64,000 nucleotides of DNA from Marasmius tenuissimus (taxonomy: Eukaryota > Basidiomycota > Agaricomycetes > Agaricales > Marasmiaceae), in the NCBI GenBank assembly GCA_029532415.1, contig JAQOTA010000036.1:124001-188000 (forward strand), in the 5' to 3' direction. Under the pieces are notes generated by a model that saw only the letters and a program-made list of their open reading frames with translations, did not search any database and was not told the origin of the DNA. Positions 32,356 through 42,400 of this stretch are shown here, piece by piece. Position 1 is the stretch's first letter. Each line of letters starts with the position of its first letter. A program made the position numbers and the translations under genes.

Positions 32356-35300
32356 TTAGATAGAATCAATAGGTCCAGGCTTGTGAGGATAACGTTCGTG
32401 GAATGCTCGGAGGAGGTCCGGAGCGTTGAAGTTGTCTGCTGTGACCGAAAACTCCTCGTCGGTGCCTTCGTATCCGAGCCATCGGATGCGATATTGTAAC
32501 TTGCACTTGAAACGACGGTCGATCTTGGAGTCTAGGATCTCGGAAATCTCGTAATGATCTTCTTCTCCGGTGTCAAGTTCGACGGGACCCGGAGGAGGCT
32601 GGACACGATTCGGAATGGGGTTCGGAAGGATGGATCCGAGTTGGGAAACGTGGAAAGTTGGATGGATGGTACGGAATTCAGTCGGAAGTCGAAGGGTATA
32701 AGCAACTGGAGATGGTGTAGCAATGATCTCGAAAGGACCTAGGAATTTCTCGGAGAATTTAGCGGTAGGTCTGGTCGTTTTGATCTACTTAGCGGAGACC
32801 ATAACTTTATCGCCAATCTTCCATTCCGGCTGAGGCTGGAGATGTCGATCCTTCTGTTCCTTCATACGGGTTTGGGCGTGAGTAAGTTCTTCTCGGAGCA
32901 TGGAATGAAGCTCATCTAGATCAACCACAAACTCTCGTGCACGGGCGGAAGCCATGTCTCGTTCCGGGTGGATGGTGATGTTCAGATGATAACCCTTGTT
33001 GGCAAAGAATGGTGAGATTCCGGTGGAAGCGTTCGGAGCATTGTTGTAAGCGAACTCGGCAAGAGGCAGGAGTTCATCCCAGTTGTCCTGCTGGTAAGAA
33101 CAGTAGACTCGGATATACTGCTCAAGCGTCTGATTCGCCCGTTCAGTCTGTCCGTCGGCGGAAGGGTGATAACCGGAAGTGTAATGAAGATTCATGTCAA
33201 GGGCTTTCCCGAGGGAACGCATGAAGTGGGAAATGAATTCGGAACCACGGTCGGAGGTGACGTGCTGAGGAACTCCATGCTTAGAAAACACATGGATAAC
33301 GAAGAGTCGAGCGAGTTGTTCGGAAGTGATATGGATGTCTGTAGGAATGAAGATTGCTTGTTTCGAAGCGCGGTCGATGATAACTAGGATGGAATTGAAA
33401 CCGTTAGAGTTCGGAAGTTCCTCGATGAAGTCCATAGAGATAGAGTCCCATGGTCGTGCAGGAACCGGAAGAGGTCGTAGAAGTCCGTATGGCCGATGTC
33501 GTGGAGTCTTGTTCCGTGCACAAGTTACACAGGAGCGAACGTAGTCTCGCACGAACTCTCGGATGAGAGGCCATGTATATTGACGTCGGATGGTTTCTAG
33601 AGTCCGGTTCTGTCCAAAATGACCAGAGATGATATGATCGTGATATTGTTGAAGGATTCTAAGTCGGAGGTTGTTGGCTTCGGGAACGTAGATTCTGTCA
33701 TCTAAACGGAGGAAACCTGTCTCGTCGACAGTCCATCTAGTCTCGTCGGAAGTGTCGGAAGCGGATCGGAAGTGTTGGATGAGGGAGGAATCTTCTGTCT
33801 GAGCAGTTCGAATGTCTTCATGGAGCTGCTCGACGTCCATGATAACGCTTGCGCGAAGAACTGGACCTTCAAGGAATGTAGCGCGGAGGGAAGCGGTGAG
33901 TTGTTCCTGAGTGAATACAGGTCGGAAGTTGTGTGGATTAAGATGGGCGTAAGGCGTATCCCCCTCTTTAGGATAGACGTCCCATCGTCTAGTCAAAGCG
34001 TCCGGTTTTGCACCGAGCTTGCCAGGACGGAACCGGATTACCATATTAAAGTGAGAGAGGTACTCGGACCAGCGTACTTGTCGTCGGGTGAGAATCTTCG
34101 TAGTGGTGAAATATTCAAGATTTTTGTGATCCGTTACCACGTCGACCGGATTCTCGGAACCTTCCAAGTAGTGCCGCCAACGTTTGAACCCCTCGAAGAT
34201 GGCGAGGAGCTCTTTGTCGTGCACATCGTAGTTAAGTTCCGGAGGAGTGAAAGTCCGGGAGTGGAATGCGATAGGATGGATCTCACCGTCGTCGGTCCGA
34301 ATAGAGAGGATAGCCGCCAACGCATAGTCGGATGTGTCGGTTTCCACAATGATTTCTCGATCAGGAATCCAGTGCGTGAGGATAGGAGCATGAGTGAATG
34401 CCTCTTTCAGAGTATCGAAGGCAGCCTGGCATTCCGGGCTGAAGTTCTAACAAATGTCTTTCCGAGTGAGGCGGGTTAAAGGAACGGTAATGGCGCTATA
34501 GTTGAAGATAAAACGCCGATAGAAGTTGCAAAAGCCGAGGAAAGATTGAATATCCTTAACTTTGCGCGGCGTAGGCCACTTGGTAATGATATCCACTTTG
34601 GACATATCCATTCGAAGACCATCCGGCGAAAGAATGTAGCCGAGGTATTCGATTGTATCGGTATGGAATTCGCACTTGGAGGCTTTGCAGTACAATCCGT
34701 TTGCCCGGAGGCGTTTGAGCACCTCCCGGACATGCTTCTTGTGAGAGGAAATATCGTCGGAATAGATGAGGATGTCGTCTAGGTAAACTAAAACATTAAC
34801 ATCAAGCATATCGGAGAAAATGTTGTTGACAAAGCGTTGGAAGACTGCAGGTGCGTTGGATAGTCCTTCCGGCATAACCCGCCACTCGAATGAGCCGTAA
34901 CGGGTCCGGAAAGCGGTCTTGTATTCATCACCGTCGGCGATACGCACAAGGTGATAAGCGTGACGGAGGTCAAGCTTGGTATAGATCCGAGCCTTCCGCG
35001 GAGCGTCGAGAAGGTCGGAGATGAGAGGGAGCGGATAGCGATCTTTTTTGGTAATCTTGTTGAGACCCCGGAAGTCGACGCAGAGTCTAAGATCACCACT
35101 CTTCTTCTTGACGAAGAGAACGGGAGCGCCGAAAGGAGATTTGGATGGAGTGATGAGCCCGGCCTGGAGATGTTCATCGATGAATTCTCGGAGAGCTGTG
35201 ATCTCCGTTTGAGAAAGGGAATAGATCGGACCGAGAGGTGGTTCCGTTCCTTCCTCTAACTGAATCTTCATGTCGTCTTCTCCCCGATGCGACGGAAGCT

Positions 35301-36149
35301 GTTTCGACATTTCTGGGCTGAAGACGTCAGTGAATTCATGATAATCAGGCGGAATGATTGCCAAATCTTCCTCGGAAAGTTCCGCCGCACGTCCGGAAGC
35401 CGTGTCGGAAGGTGTCATCTGGATGGTGAACGCCTGAGCACCGGATTCGGACTTCGCTCGGAGGTAAGCGCCAGCAGATATGAGGGAAACCTTCAGAGCT
35501 ATAGCAGACGGAGCTGAGAGAAGATCAGCGTAGGAATAGATGGGCTCGAATGGATAAGATGGAGACTTAGCCTTGCGCCGAGGCGTACTAGGCTGAGGAG
35601 GAACTTCCGAGAGCTCGGAAGAGCGAGTCGGAAGGGCCGGCTGAGACGGAATAGGCTTTGTCCGGAATTCGATACTGTTGTTCGACCAGTCAACCAACGG
35701 GTTGTAGCGGTGAAGCCAGTTATATCCTAAAACTAGGCTGCAAGCCGAATCAAGGTGAGTGACATAAAAGTCAATCGGAAGGATGTCTCCAGAAGAAAAA
35801 ACAATAGGTAAAGAGGCCATGCGCAAAATAGTGGAACCATGGGAACCATTGAGAAGGCAAAGGGAAGTAGGTGGTATTGGAACGGTAGGGACTTGGTTAC
35901 ATTCCACATACTTTGTATCTATAAAGCAGTGGGACAAACCAGAATCAACAAGAGCAGAAAAAGATAATGGTACAGTAGTAGATGACTGTTCGTGTGTATC
36001 GGAAGAAATAGACATATTTGAAGAAAGAGTAAGAGTAAGAGAATTAGGCGAAGAAAGGGCGGCTGTGTTGAGAGTTACCTCAGTGGAACGATCTGGCTCA
36101 ACGCAACTCTGAACTCGTTCCGAGGGTTCAGAGTTGCGGACTATTTTTT
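32356..36149 (-). pseudogene. gypsy-A Pol: protease, RT, RNase H, integrase, chromodomain
   Basis: One frame from the slippery site at 36144-36149 to TAA at 32356, broken by TAG at 34447 and TAG at 32785. Protease LVDSGLSHCFID near 35960. RT has CVDFRGLNKITKKDRYPLP, LDLRHAYHLVRI and the catalytic VYLDDILIYSDD. RNase H follows (METDTSDYALAAIL, SRTFTPPELNYDVHDKELL). Integrase has the zinc finger HFGQNRTLETIRRQY...CVTCARNK and the core DFIEELPNSNGF, TSDRGSEFISHF, HPSADGQTERANQTLEQY. After the second stop a chromodomain is readable (HYEISEILDSKIDRRF, QYRIRWLGYEG), placing it among chromoviruses. The first stop, in KDIC*NFSPECQ, is shared with gypsy-G. Confidence 0.88.
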
Positions 36150-36152
36150 CGC
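36141..36152 (-). promoter_or_regulatory. Possible -1 frameshift site at the gag stop
   Basis: Sense sequence GCG AAA AAA TAG. Pol is open in the -1 frame from this point without a stop until the protease start, while the 0 frame stops here. Gypsy-G keeps the site (GTG AAA AAA TAG at 53063-53074). The run is not a perfect XXXYYYZ heptamer, so slippage strength is uncertain. Confidence 0.5.
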
Positions 36153-38042
36153 CTCATCCGGCTTGGATGTGGAGGCATCCGAAGTAGCCGCAGCATGACC
36201 TTTAGCCTGAGAACCAGCTGCAGGTCGCTTCCTACAATCATCTGTCTTGTGCTTTCTGCCACAGAACATGCACAAGTTGTTCTTCTTCCGACATTCCTTC
36301 TCTTCCGGCTTCAACTTTCCGTCCTTACCAAGATACTGGGCAACTGGGTTGGTGGTGTTGGAAGTCGGATTAGACCCGGAGTTGTTGGCGTTGGACTTGT
36401 TGCCGGAAGAGTTGCCGGAAGAGTTGCCGGAGCTCTTGTTGGAGCCACCGGAACCACCGGAAGAGTTGTTCAAACGATTTCCAGAGGTGTTGTTGGATCA
36501 GGAGTTGGAATTGGAATTGTTGTTGTTGGCTTGTTTCGCCGCTCAGCCCTCTCGGGATTTCTCCCCTTCGCGTACCCAGTGCGTCCGGTCGTATTCCCGG
36601 CACACTACACGCAACTGTTTGAGAGTCGAAGGACGAGCACCAACGTTCGGAAGTAAATCTTTGATACGCTTTGGCATAGCGCGATAATAGGCATGACGGA
36701 GAGCGTTCTCGCCGTAACCAATCTTGGCTGCGAGAGTGTTGAAACGAACCTCGAACTTTCCGATTTTCTCCCCTTCTCCCATCTGGAGGTTGTCGAACTT
36801 GTCTTCGGCTTCCTCTATCGTATCCACCTGTCCGAAGAACATTTCGAGTTCATCGAGAAATGCTCGGAGGCTGAACATCCAAGCGGGTGGATCGGAATCA
36901 GTTTCGTAGGATAGGATTTCGGGTTGGAAATATTCAAGGCACATGCCACGGAGGTAGGAAATGATGTAGTGGATTTTATCGGCATCGGTAGGAAAGTCGG
37001 AAGGACGGTGATTGAAAACGATCATACATGAGACGATGAAGCTCAGAAGTTTGTCGGGTTGAGTTCCGTCGAAGGTATCAGGTTCCTTGACGTTCCCCTT
37101 CTTTTCTGGCTTCTTCCCAAGGAGCTGGGCAATGATTTTGTTGTGCTCAAGCATGGATTGTACGAGTGCCATCATATTGAATTGGTAGAGATCGTTTCCG
37201 GGACCTCTAGGGAATCCAGGTCCCCCACCTCGTCCACCGGAGGGTCCTCCGCCAGGAGGTCCGGGGGGTCCGGGTGGTCCGGAATCACCGGGTTCGTGAT
37301 CGGATCCGTCGTCACCTTCCGGCTCCGTATCCGTGTCTCCACCCCTGTTACTACCTGCTCGGGATCCGCCCCTACTGCCACCTCGAGAGCCCTTGGGTTC
37401 ATCGACCTGTTTATGTGGATCGGATCCCTCGGGTAACGCTGTCTCTGTTGGTAGTTCAGTATCCCGGGGCATAACCGGAGCTGTAACTGGATGAGTGGAT
37501 GGATGTTCTTTGTCAACGGCGGCATCGAAAGTAAAGTCATCAATTAACCCCTCATCGGCCTTGCTTTTCCCCTTAGCTGTTTTCGGAGGTGGTTCGTTAT
37601 GAGCCTTGTCAAGTGCTAGTGCTAGTTTTGCAGGATCAAGCACTCCTCTAGGATCTTCGATAGTAACTGGAGAGAAAACTTGACGGGATGCGGGTTTCGG
37701 AGGTGGAGGAGGAGGACTAGGAGTTTCGGGTACCTTATCCCCTACATAGACGGTTCTGCCATCCTCAAGTGTCCTGTATTTCGAAGCCATTGTTGTAGGA
37801 CGTCGGAGCTTGCTAGGCGGAAGTGGTGCGACGGTATTAAGTGTGCCGATACGTGGAGTTGATTGTACGTCGATTTGATATTCGGAAGCACGGACACTGC
37901 TACCGAAAACCGCTTGTCGTTCTTTACGTCGACCGTAACGGTTGGTTGAGATAGATTCGGAAGCAGAGATACTTCCTACGAATTGGTTGGGTGGATCTTC
38001 GTCGAAGTGTCCAGGGAATTCAGGATTGACTTGTCTGGACAT
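36141..38042 (-). pseudogene. gypsy-A Gag with zinc knuckle
   Basis: Starts MSRQVNPEFPGHFDEDP at 38042, only 37 nt from the LTR. It has a Pro/Gly-rich linker (SGPPGPPGPPGGGP), then the capsid-like region with ALVQSMLEHNKIIAQLLG, PDTFDGTQPDKLLSFIV and FFGQVDTIEEAEDKFD. Two in-frame TGA codons (36543-36545 and 36498-36500) precede the nucleocapsid part, which has an Asn/Ser-rich stretch and the knuckle C-MF-C-GRKHKTDDC (CCHC). The frame ends at TAG 36141-36143 inside GCG AAA AAA TAG. Both TGA codons are present at the same places in gypsy-G. Confidence 0.85.
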
Positions 38043-38066
38043 TCAGTAATTTCAACTCAAGGTTCG

Positions 38067-38077
38067 AGAATTAAAAT
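38067..38077 (-). promoter_or_regulatory. Self-primer binding site of gypsy-A
   Basis: Sense ATTTTAATTCT, two bases inside the 5' LTR. It is exactly complementary to AGAATTAAAAT in the LTR sense strand (38355-38345), which starts 35 nt after the TATA box (38390-38383), so it would be the 5' end of the RNA. This is the arrangement of Tf1-type self-priming. No tRNA-like TGG primer site was seen. Confidence 0.7.
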
Positions 38078-38079
38078 AC

Positions 38080-38793
38080 TGTTAGGATCGTGCGGATATG
38101 ACAGCCCGGACGGAGGTCCGAGCGGAAGAGAGCGGAAGCCGACGTGCCGGAATGGACTAGTTGGAGTTGGAGAGATTCCGATGACCGGAAGGCCGAACGG
38201 ATGGCTGGACAATAGTCGAAGGTTTCGCCAACGACACCGTTGAGTTGAGTTGTCCTTGACCGGAAGGAAAGAAAGATAAAGATGAAGAGGAGATAGAGAT
38301 AAAGAGACGGATTGAGACGAATGAGATAAACGGAAACCAAGTTGATTTTAATTCTGAGGAATACAAGTCGTGAAGTATCTAGCTTATATATGTATCGATC
38401 TCCGAGACCTCCGAAGGGGTTCCGGCGATCGTAGTACCGAAGGTGAGTCAAGAGCGGGAGAGAATGTATGTACAGTACGGAATCCGAGACGGAGGACTAA
38501 GTCCCGGAGTCGGAGATGAATCGGAAATGAAGTGTCAAAATGGAATGTACGGGATGAGTCATAATAGAATGGAAAGCGGAATGTCGGAATGTAGAGTAAA
38601 CGTACTACTCGGAAATGAACGGTGTATATGTATCTCCAATCCGTAAGTACCGGGGACACGACTTCGGAATCCGAAGTCATGTTCCGGATAGGATCGTGAA
38701 GGAAGAGAAAACATAAAGTAGATTCCGAGTATCGGAATCTCCGGAAGGTGGATAGAGGCCTTCGGAAACCCCGGAACCGGCATGGATGTAACA
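38080..38793 (-). repeat. gypsy-A 5' LTR
   Basis: 714 bp, same ends and length as the 3' LTR. TATA box TATATAAG on the minus strand at 38390-38383. Drives the gag-pol transcript. Confidence 0.95.
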
Positions 38794-39181
38794 GACCTCC
38801 GAAGGGGTTCCGGCGATCGTAGTACCGAAGATGAGTCAAGAGCGGGAGAGAATGTATGTACAGTATGGAATCCGGGACGGAGGGGAAAGTCCCGGAGTCG
38901 GAGATGAAATCGGAAATGAAGTGTCAGTATGGAATGTACGGGATGAGTCATGACAGAATGAAAAGCGGAATGTCGGAATGTAGAGTGAACGTACTACTCG
39001 GAAATGAACGGTGTATGTATCTCCGATCCGTAAGTACCGGGAACACGACGTCGGATTCCGAAGTCATGTTCCGGAAGGGATCGTGGAGGAAGAGAAAACA
39101 TAAAGTAGATTCCGAGTATCGGAATTTCCGGAAGGTGAGTGGGAAGCCTTCGGAAACCCCGGAACCGGCATGGATGTAACA
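38794..39181 (-). repeat. Extra partial LTR (U3 part) outside the 5' LTR
   Basis: 388 bp matching the upstream U3 part of the LTR, ending in sense direction at GGAGGTC, ~25 nt before where the TATA box would be. The duplication flank AGTGC lies outside it, so it was part of the inserted molecule or arose by later recombination between LTRs. It differs from the full LTRs more than they differ from each other. Confidence 0.85.
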
Positions 39182-39186
39182 AGTGC

Positions 39187-39443
39187 CTTGATGGCTGCTG
39201 TCAGCGACGAGCGCCCCTAGGCTGCTGTCATTGGCTAGCTAGGCTAGACCTGCATGTTGCCATCGACCTCTTAATTGAGTGCTCGATCTATGGCATTGAT
39301 GTACGTCTTTCGACGACATCGGATCTCAAGGATCCAATGCTCCTTGCTGAGCATAGCGCCTTGATGGCTGCTCCCTGTGTTGATTAGACGCATGCTGATG
39401 CTGTCTTTTCTAGATCCAACACCAAACCTAACCTCTTACTACA
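39187..39443 (+). other. copia-B leader, downstream part
   Basis: Non-coding leader between the gypsy-A insertion and gag. Very similar to the copia-D leader (26898-27155, reverse strand), apart from a local duplication of 'gacgagcgcc' next to the insertion point. Confidence 0.8.
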
Positions 39444-42400
39444 ATGTTCGACGTTAAGAAATTCTTCTCCGGTCGCTTCAACGGCACTGGTTTCCGCCAG
39501 ACCTATAATGGCGAAATGGAAGCTGTTACCAAGGCTCAAGGCCTTTATCGTCACCTTACTGGTGTGGCTAAGAAGCCAATGTACCCTCTGGGGGACATCA
39601 TTCCGACCATCACGGTCACTCCTTCTCCCGGTGCGGCAGCTACGCCTGCAGCTGCACCTGCTGATTCCGATGAGGAACCTGATTGGGCAGACCCTACTGA
39701 AGCCCAGATCACGGCGTACAACACCACGCTGGAAGCATGGGAGGAGAAAGATCTTCAACTGATGGGTATTATTCAGTTGACCTCCACGAAGGAAGTCTTT
39801 GAACCTCTCAAGGACATGGACGCTGCCAAAGCCTGGTCCACCATCGTCACCACCTATGGCAAACCAACCTTGTCTGCCATCTATGGCGACTTCGTCAAGT
39901 TGGTGTCCTTCCGGCTTACCACCAGCCATCCCCAGGCTGGCATCGCCAAGTTCAAACACTACATTGAACGTCTTGCTGAGGTCGGGGTTGAACTTCCCGA
40001 GTTGATCAAAGCCCTTCTTCTCATTGCAGCTATTCCTCCCGAATGGGACACCACTTCCTCCAAGTCCCTTCATGATTTTGATAGGGATCCTGAGAGCTCC
40101 AGCGCCCTCACCGTCGCCGATGTTCATGAAGCTATCATGGTCGAATATGAGCGTCAGAACCCTCAGCTTGCCAACCGCCTCTCTGTGGTCAAGCGTGCTG
40201 GTAACCGCGAACCATCCTTTGGTCAGCAGCAGCGTCCGCCGCAGCAACGTCAGCAGCGTGGACAGCAGCAGCGTGGCCAACAGCGTCAACCACAGCAGCA
40301 GCAGCAACGCCCTTCTTCAAACCAGAACAATGGTAAGAAGAAGAAGCAGCAGCAGCGTGGTACACGCGGTGGCATCAACCAGCATCAGGGTCCCGGCAAC
40401 GCCGGCGGTAACAACAGGGGTAACAATCGGTCGCATGGTCACTCCCATCTGGCATCCTATGCATCCGTCGTAGCTTCCCCCACTCCTATCCGTCCTTACT
40501 CCTCGATCACCGACCGCAGGGAACGTATCGCGTTGAACGCGGTCAACAACTCCTTGCGCGCTGAGATCGCCAGCGCCCCTCCTGTTCGCGCTATGGGATC
40601 ACTGCCCCCAGCTCACTTCACCGGTCACTGGGACAAGTCTTGCGACAGCACTGTCCCTCAGCCAGCTGTCAAGAAGAACCCGGCTGCTATGCAGTCCTTC
40701 ACCGGCTTCAAGCCGTCTCAGTCAGTATTTGATGATGTCTGTGAAGCGCGTTCCCTTGCTGACAGACTTGGTACCCCTAAGACGGCGCGGTATCTCAAAC
40801 CCTTCGAACAGATCGTCACGTCCGCCGCCAATCGTTCGCTCCAGGATCGTATCTCGAAGCCTGGTTCCTCGTCCAAGCGAGTTCTGGAGGACGATTTGGA
40901 AGATGAAGGAACCGGACGTCCTTCTCCTACTTCTTCTAAACGCTCTCACAGCATTGATCATGATGAAGATGTAGAAATGGACTGGGGATCTGACAATGGT
41001 ATGGAAGACATGACCTCTCTATTCGGTAATGATGTTGACAACGATATTGCCGAAGCTGCAGGGGTAGAGGACGTCCCGGATGACGTCTCTCTTGGATTGT
41101 TCCACGATGACAGGCAAGTACCATACTTTGACCTGCTTTCCCAAGCTGATGCAAACCTACAGCGCTGCTCTCAACTAGTTGGTATCAGTAGTGCGCGCGG
41201 TAGTTGTAGTGATCTGGTATCACTTGTAAATTTTTGCAATGCTATTTCGACCCACTTTGTGGGATGTACTCAATGTAAGGGAAAGAAAAGTGTGAACAAC
41301 GCACAGGGTTGGCTCCTTGATTCTGGTGCCTCCTCTCATTTCACGAATGATTTGAATGATTTCGCTGAATATGAATCGCTTGATGGTCCTATCATAAATA
41401 CTGCGAATAAGGGCAACCCTATACAAATCAAGGGTAAAGGCACTGTCTTCATTAAGCATAATGTTGAAGGACATGACGGGAAACTTACTGAGCGTGTTTC
41501 ACGACTCTATCCTGTCTATTACATACCTCAATTGGACATATGTCTACTATCAATGGGAGAATTCCTTCAAGATAGTCTATCAATTCGTGGAAACGCGAAG
41601 AAGTTGGCCTTCTACTCATCACAGCGACGACAGTTGCTTGTTTCCTACCCTCATATGCCTGGTCAAACCATTTATTGGGTACACTCGCGGAAAGCATCTG
41701 CTGAGGTTTTAATGGCCAAGTCAGTCGTTTACAACGTCGACTACGATATTGAGCACAGACACTTTGGGCATCCGTCGGATAAAGCCCTGAATAAAGCTCG
41801 GAAACATACGCAAGGTTTCCCACTTGACCTTAAGATGCCTACTAAGAAGACACCTCTGTGTCATGGTTGTGCTGAAGGCAAGATGCATGAGAAATCGTTC
41901 CCCAACTCTACAACGAGAGCTTCTAAACCGTTTGAACGCATACATTCGGATTTGAAGTCGTACCCGGCTGAATCGTATCACCGGTACAAGTACTACATCT
42001 CTTTTCTCGATGACTGCACGTCCTACGTTTGGACCTCCAAGCTCAAGACGAAAGACAAAGCAGTACCCGCTTTGAGGGACTTCCTTACTATGGTCAAAAC
42101 ACAATTCAATGCTGTTGTTAAGACCTGGATGTCTGATGAAAGGGGAGAGTACAAAGGAGATAAGTTCGATGCAGTACTGAAAGAGTATGGGATCCAAAGG
42201 GATCAAAGCATACCGTATACACCACAGCAGAACGGTTGTGCTGAACAATTCAACAGGACAATTCATGAGAAGGCTGAAGCTCTTTGCTTTGAAGCTTGCA
42301 TGCCTCAGTCCTGGTGGGAATTCTGCCATGTGCACGCCGTCCACCTCTACAACCGCACTCCTGTGCAATGATTGAGCTGGCGAACTCCATTCGAAATGCT

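Larger units (their letters stand above)
30027..39181 (-). mobile_element. gypsy-A, chromodomain Ty3/gypsy element (inner layer)
   Basis: Two 714-bp LTRs (30027-30740 and 38080-38793) with about four noticed differences, ends TGTTA...TAACA, plus an extra partial LTR at 38794-39181. Flanks AGCGC (30022-30026) and AGTGC (39182-39186) form a 5-bp duplication with one mismatch. Minus-strand gag, pol (protease, RT, RNase H, integrase, chromodomain) and a plus-strand intron-containing gene. The purine tract before the 3' LTR is AAGAGGGGGATAC (reverse strand of 30741-30753). It lies in the leader of copia-B. Confidence 0.93.

Noticed and set aside
36195..36687. Open plus-strand frames opposite the gypsy-A gag
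   Set aside because: Mirror of the Asn/Ser/Gly-rich nucleocapsid repeats; no start context or motif.
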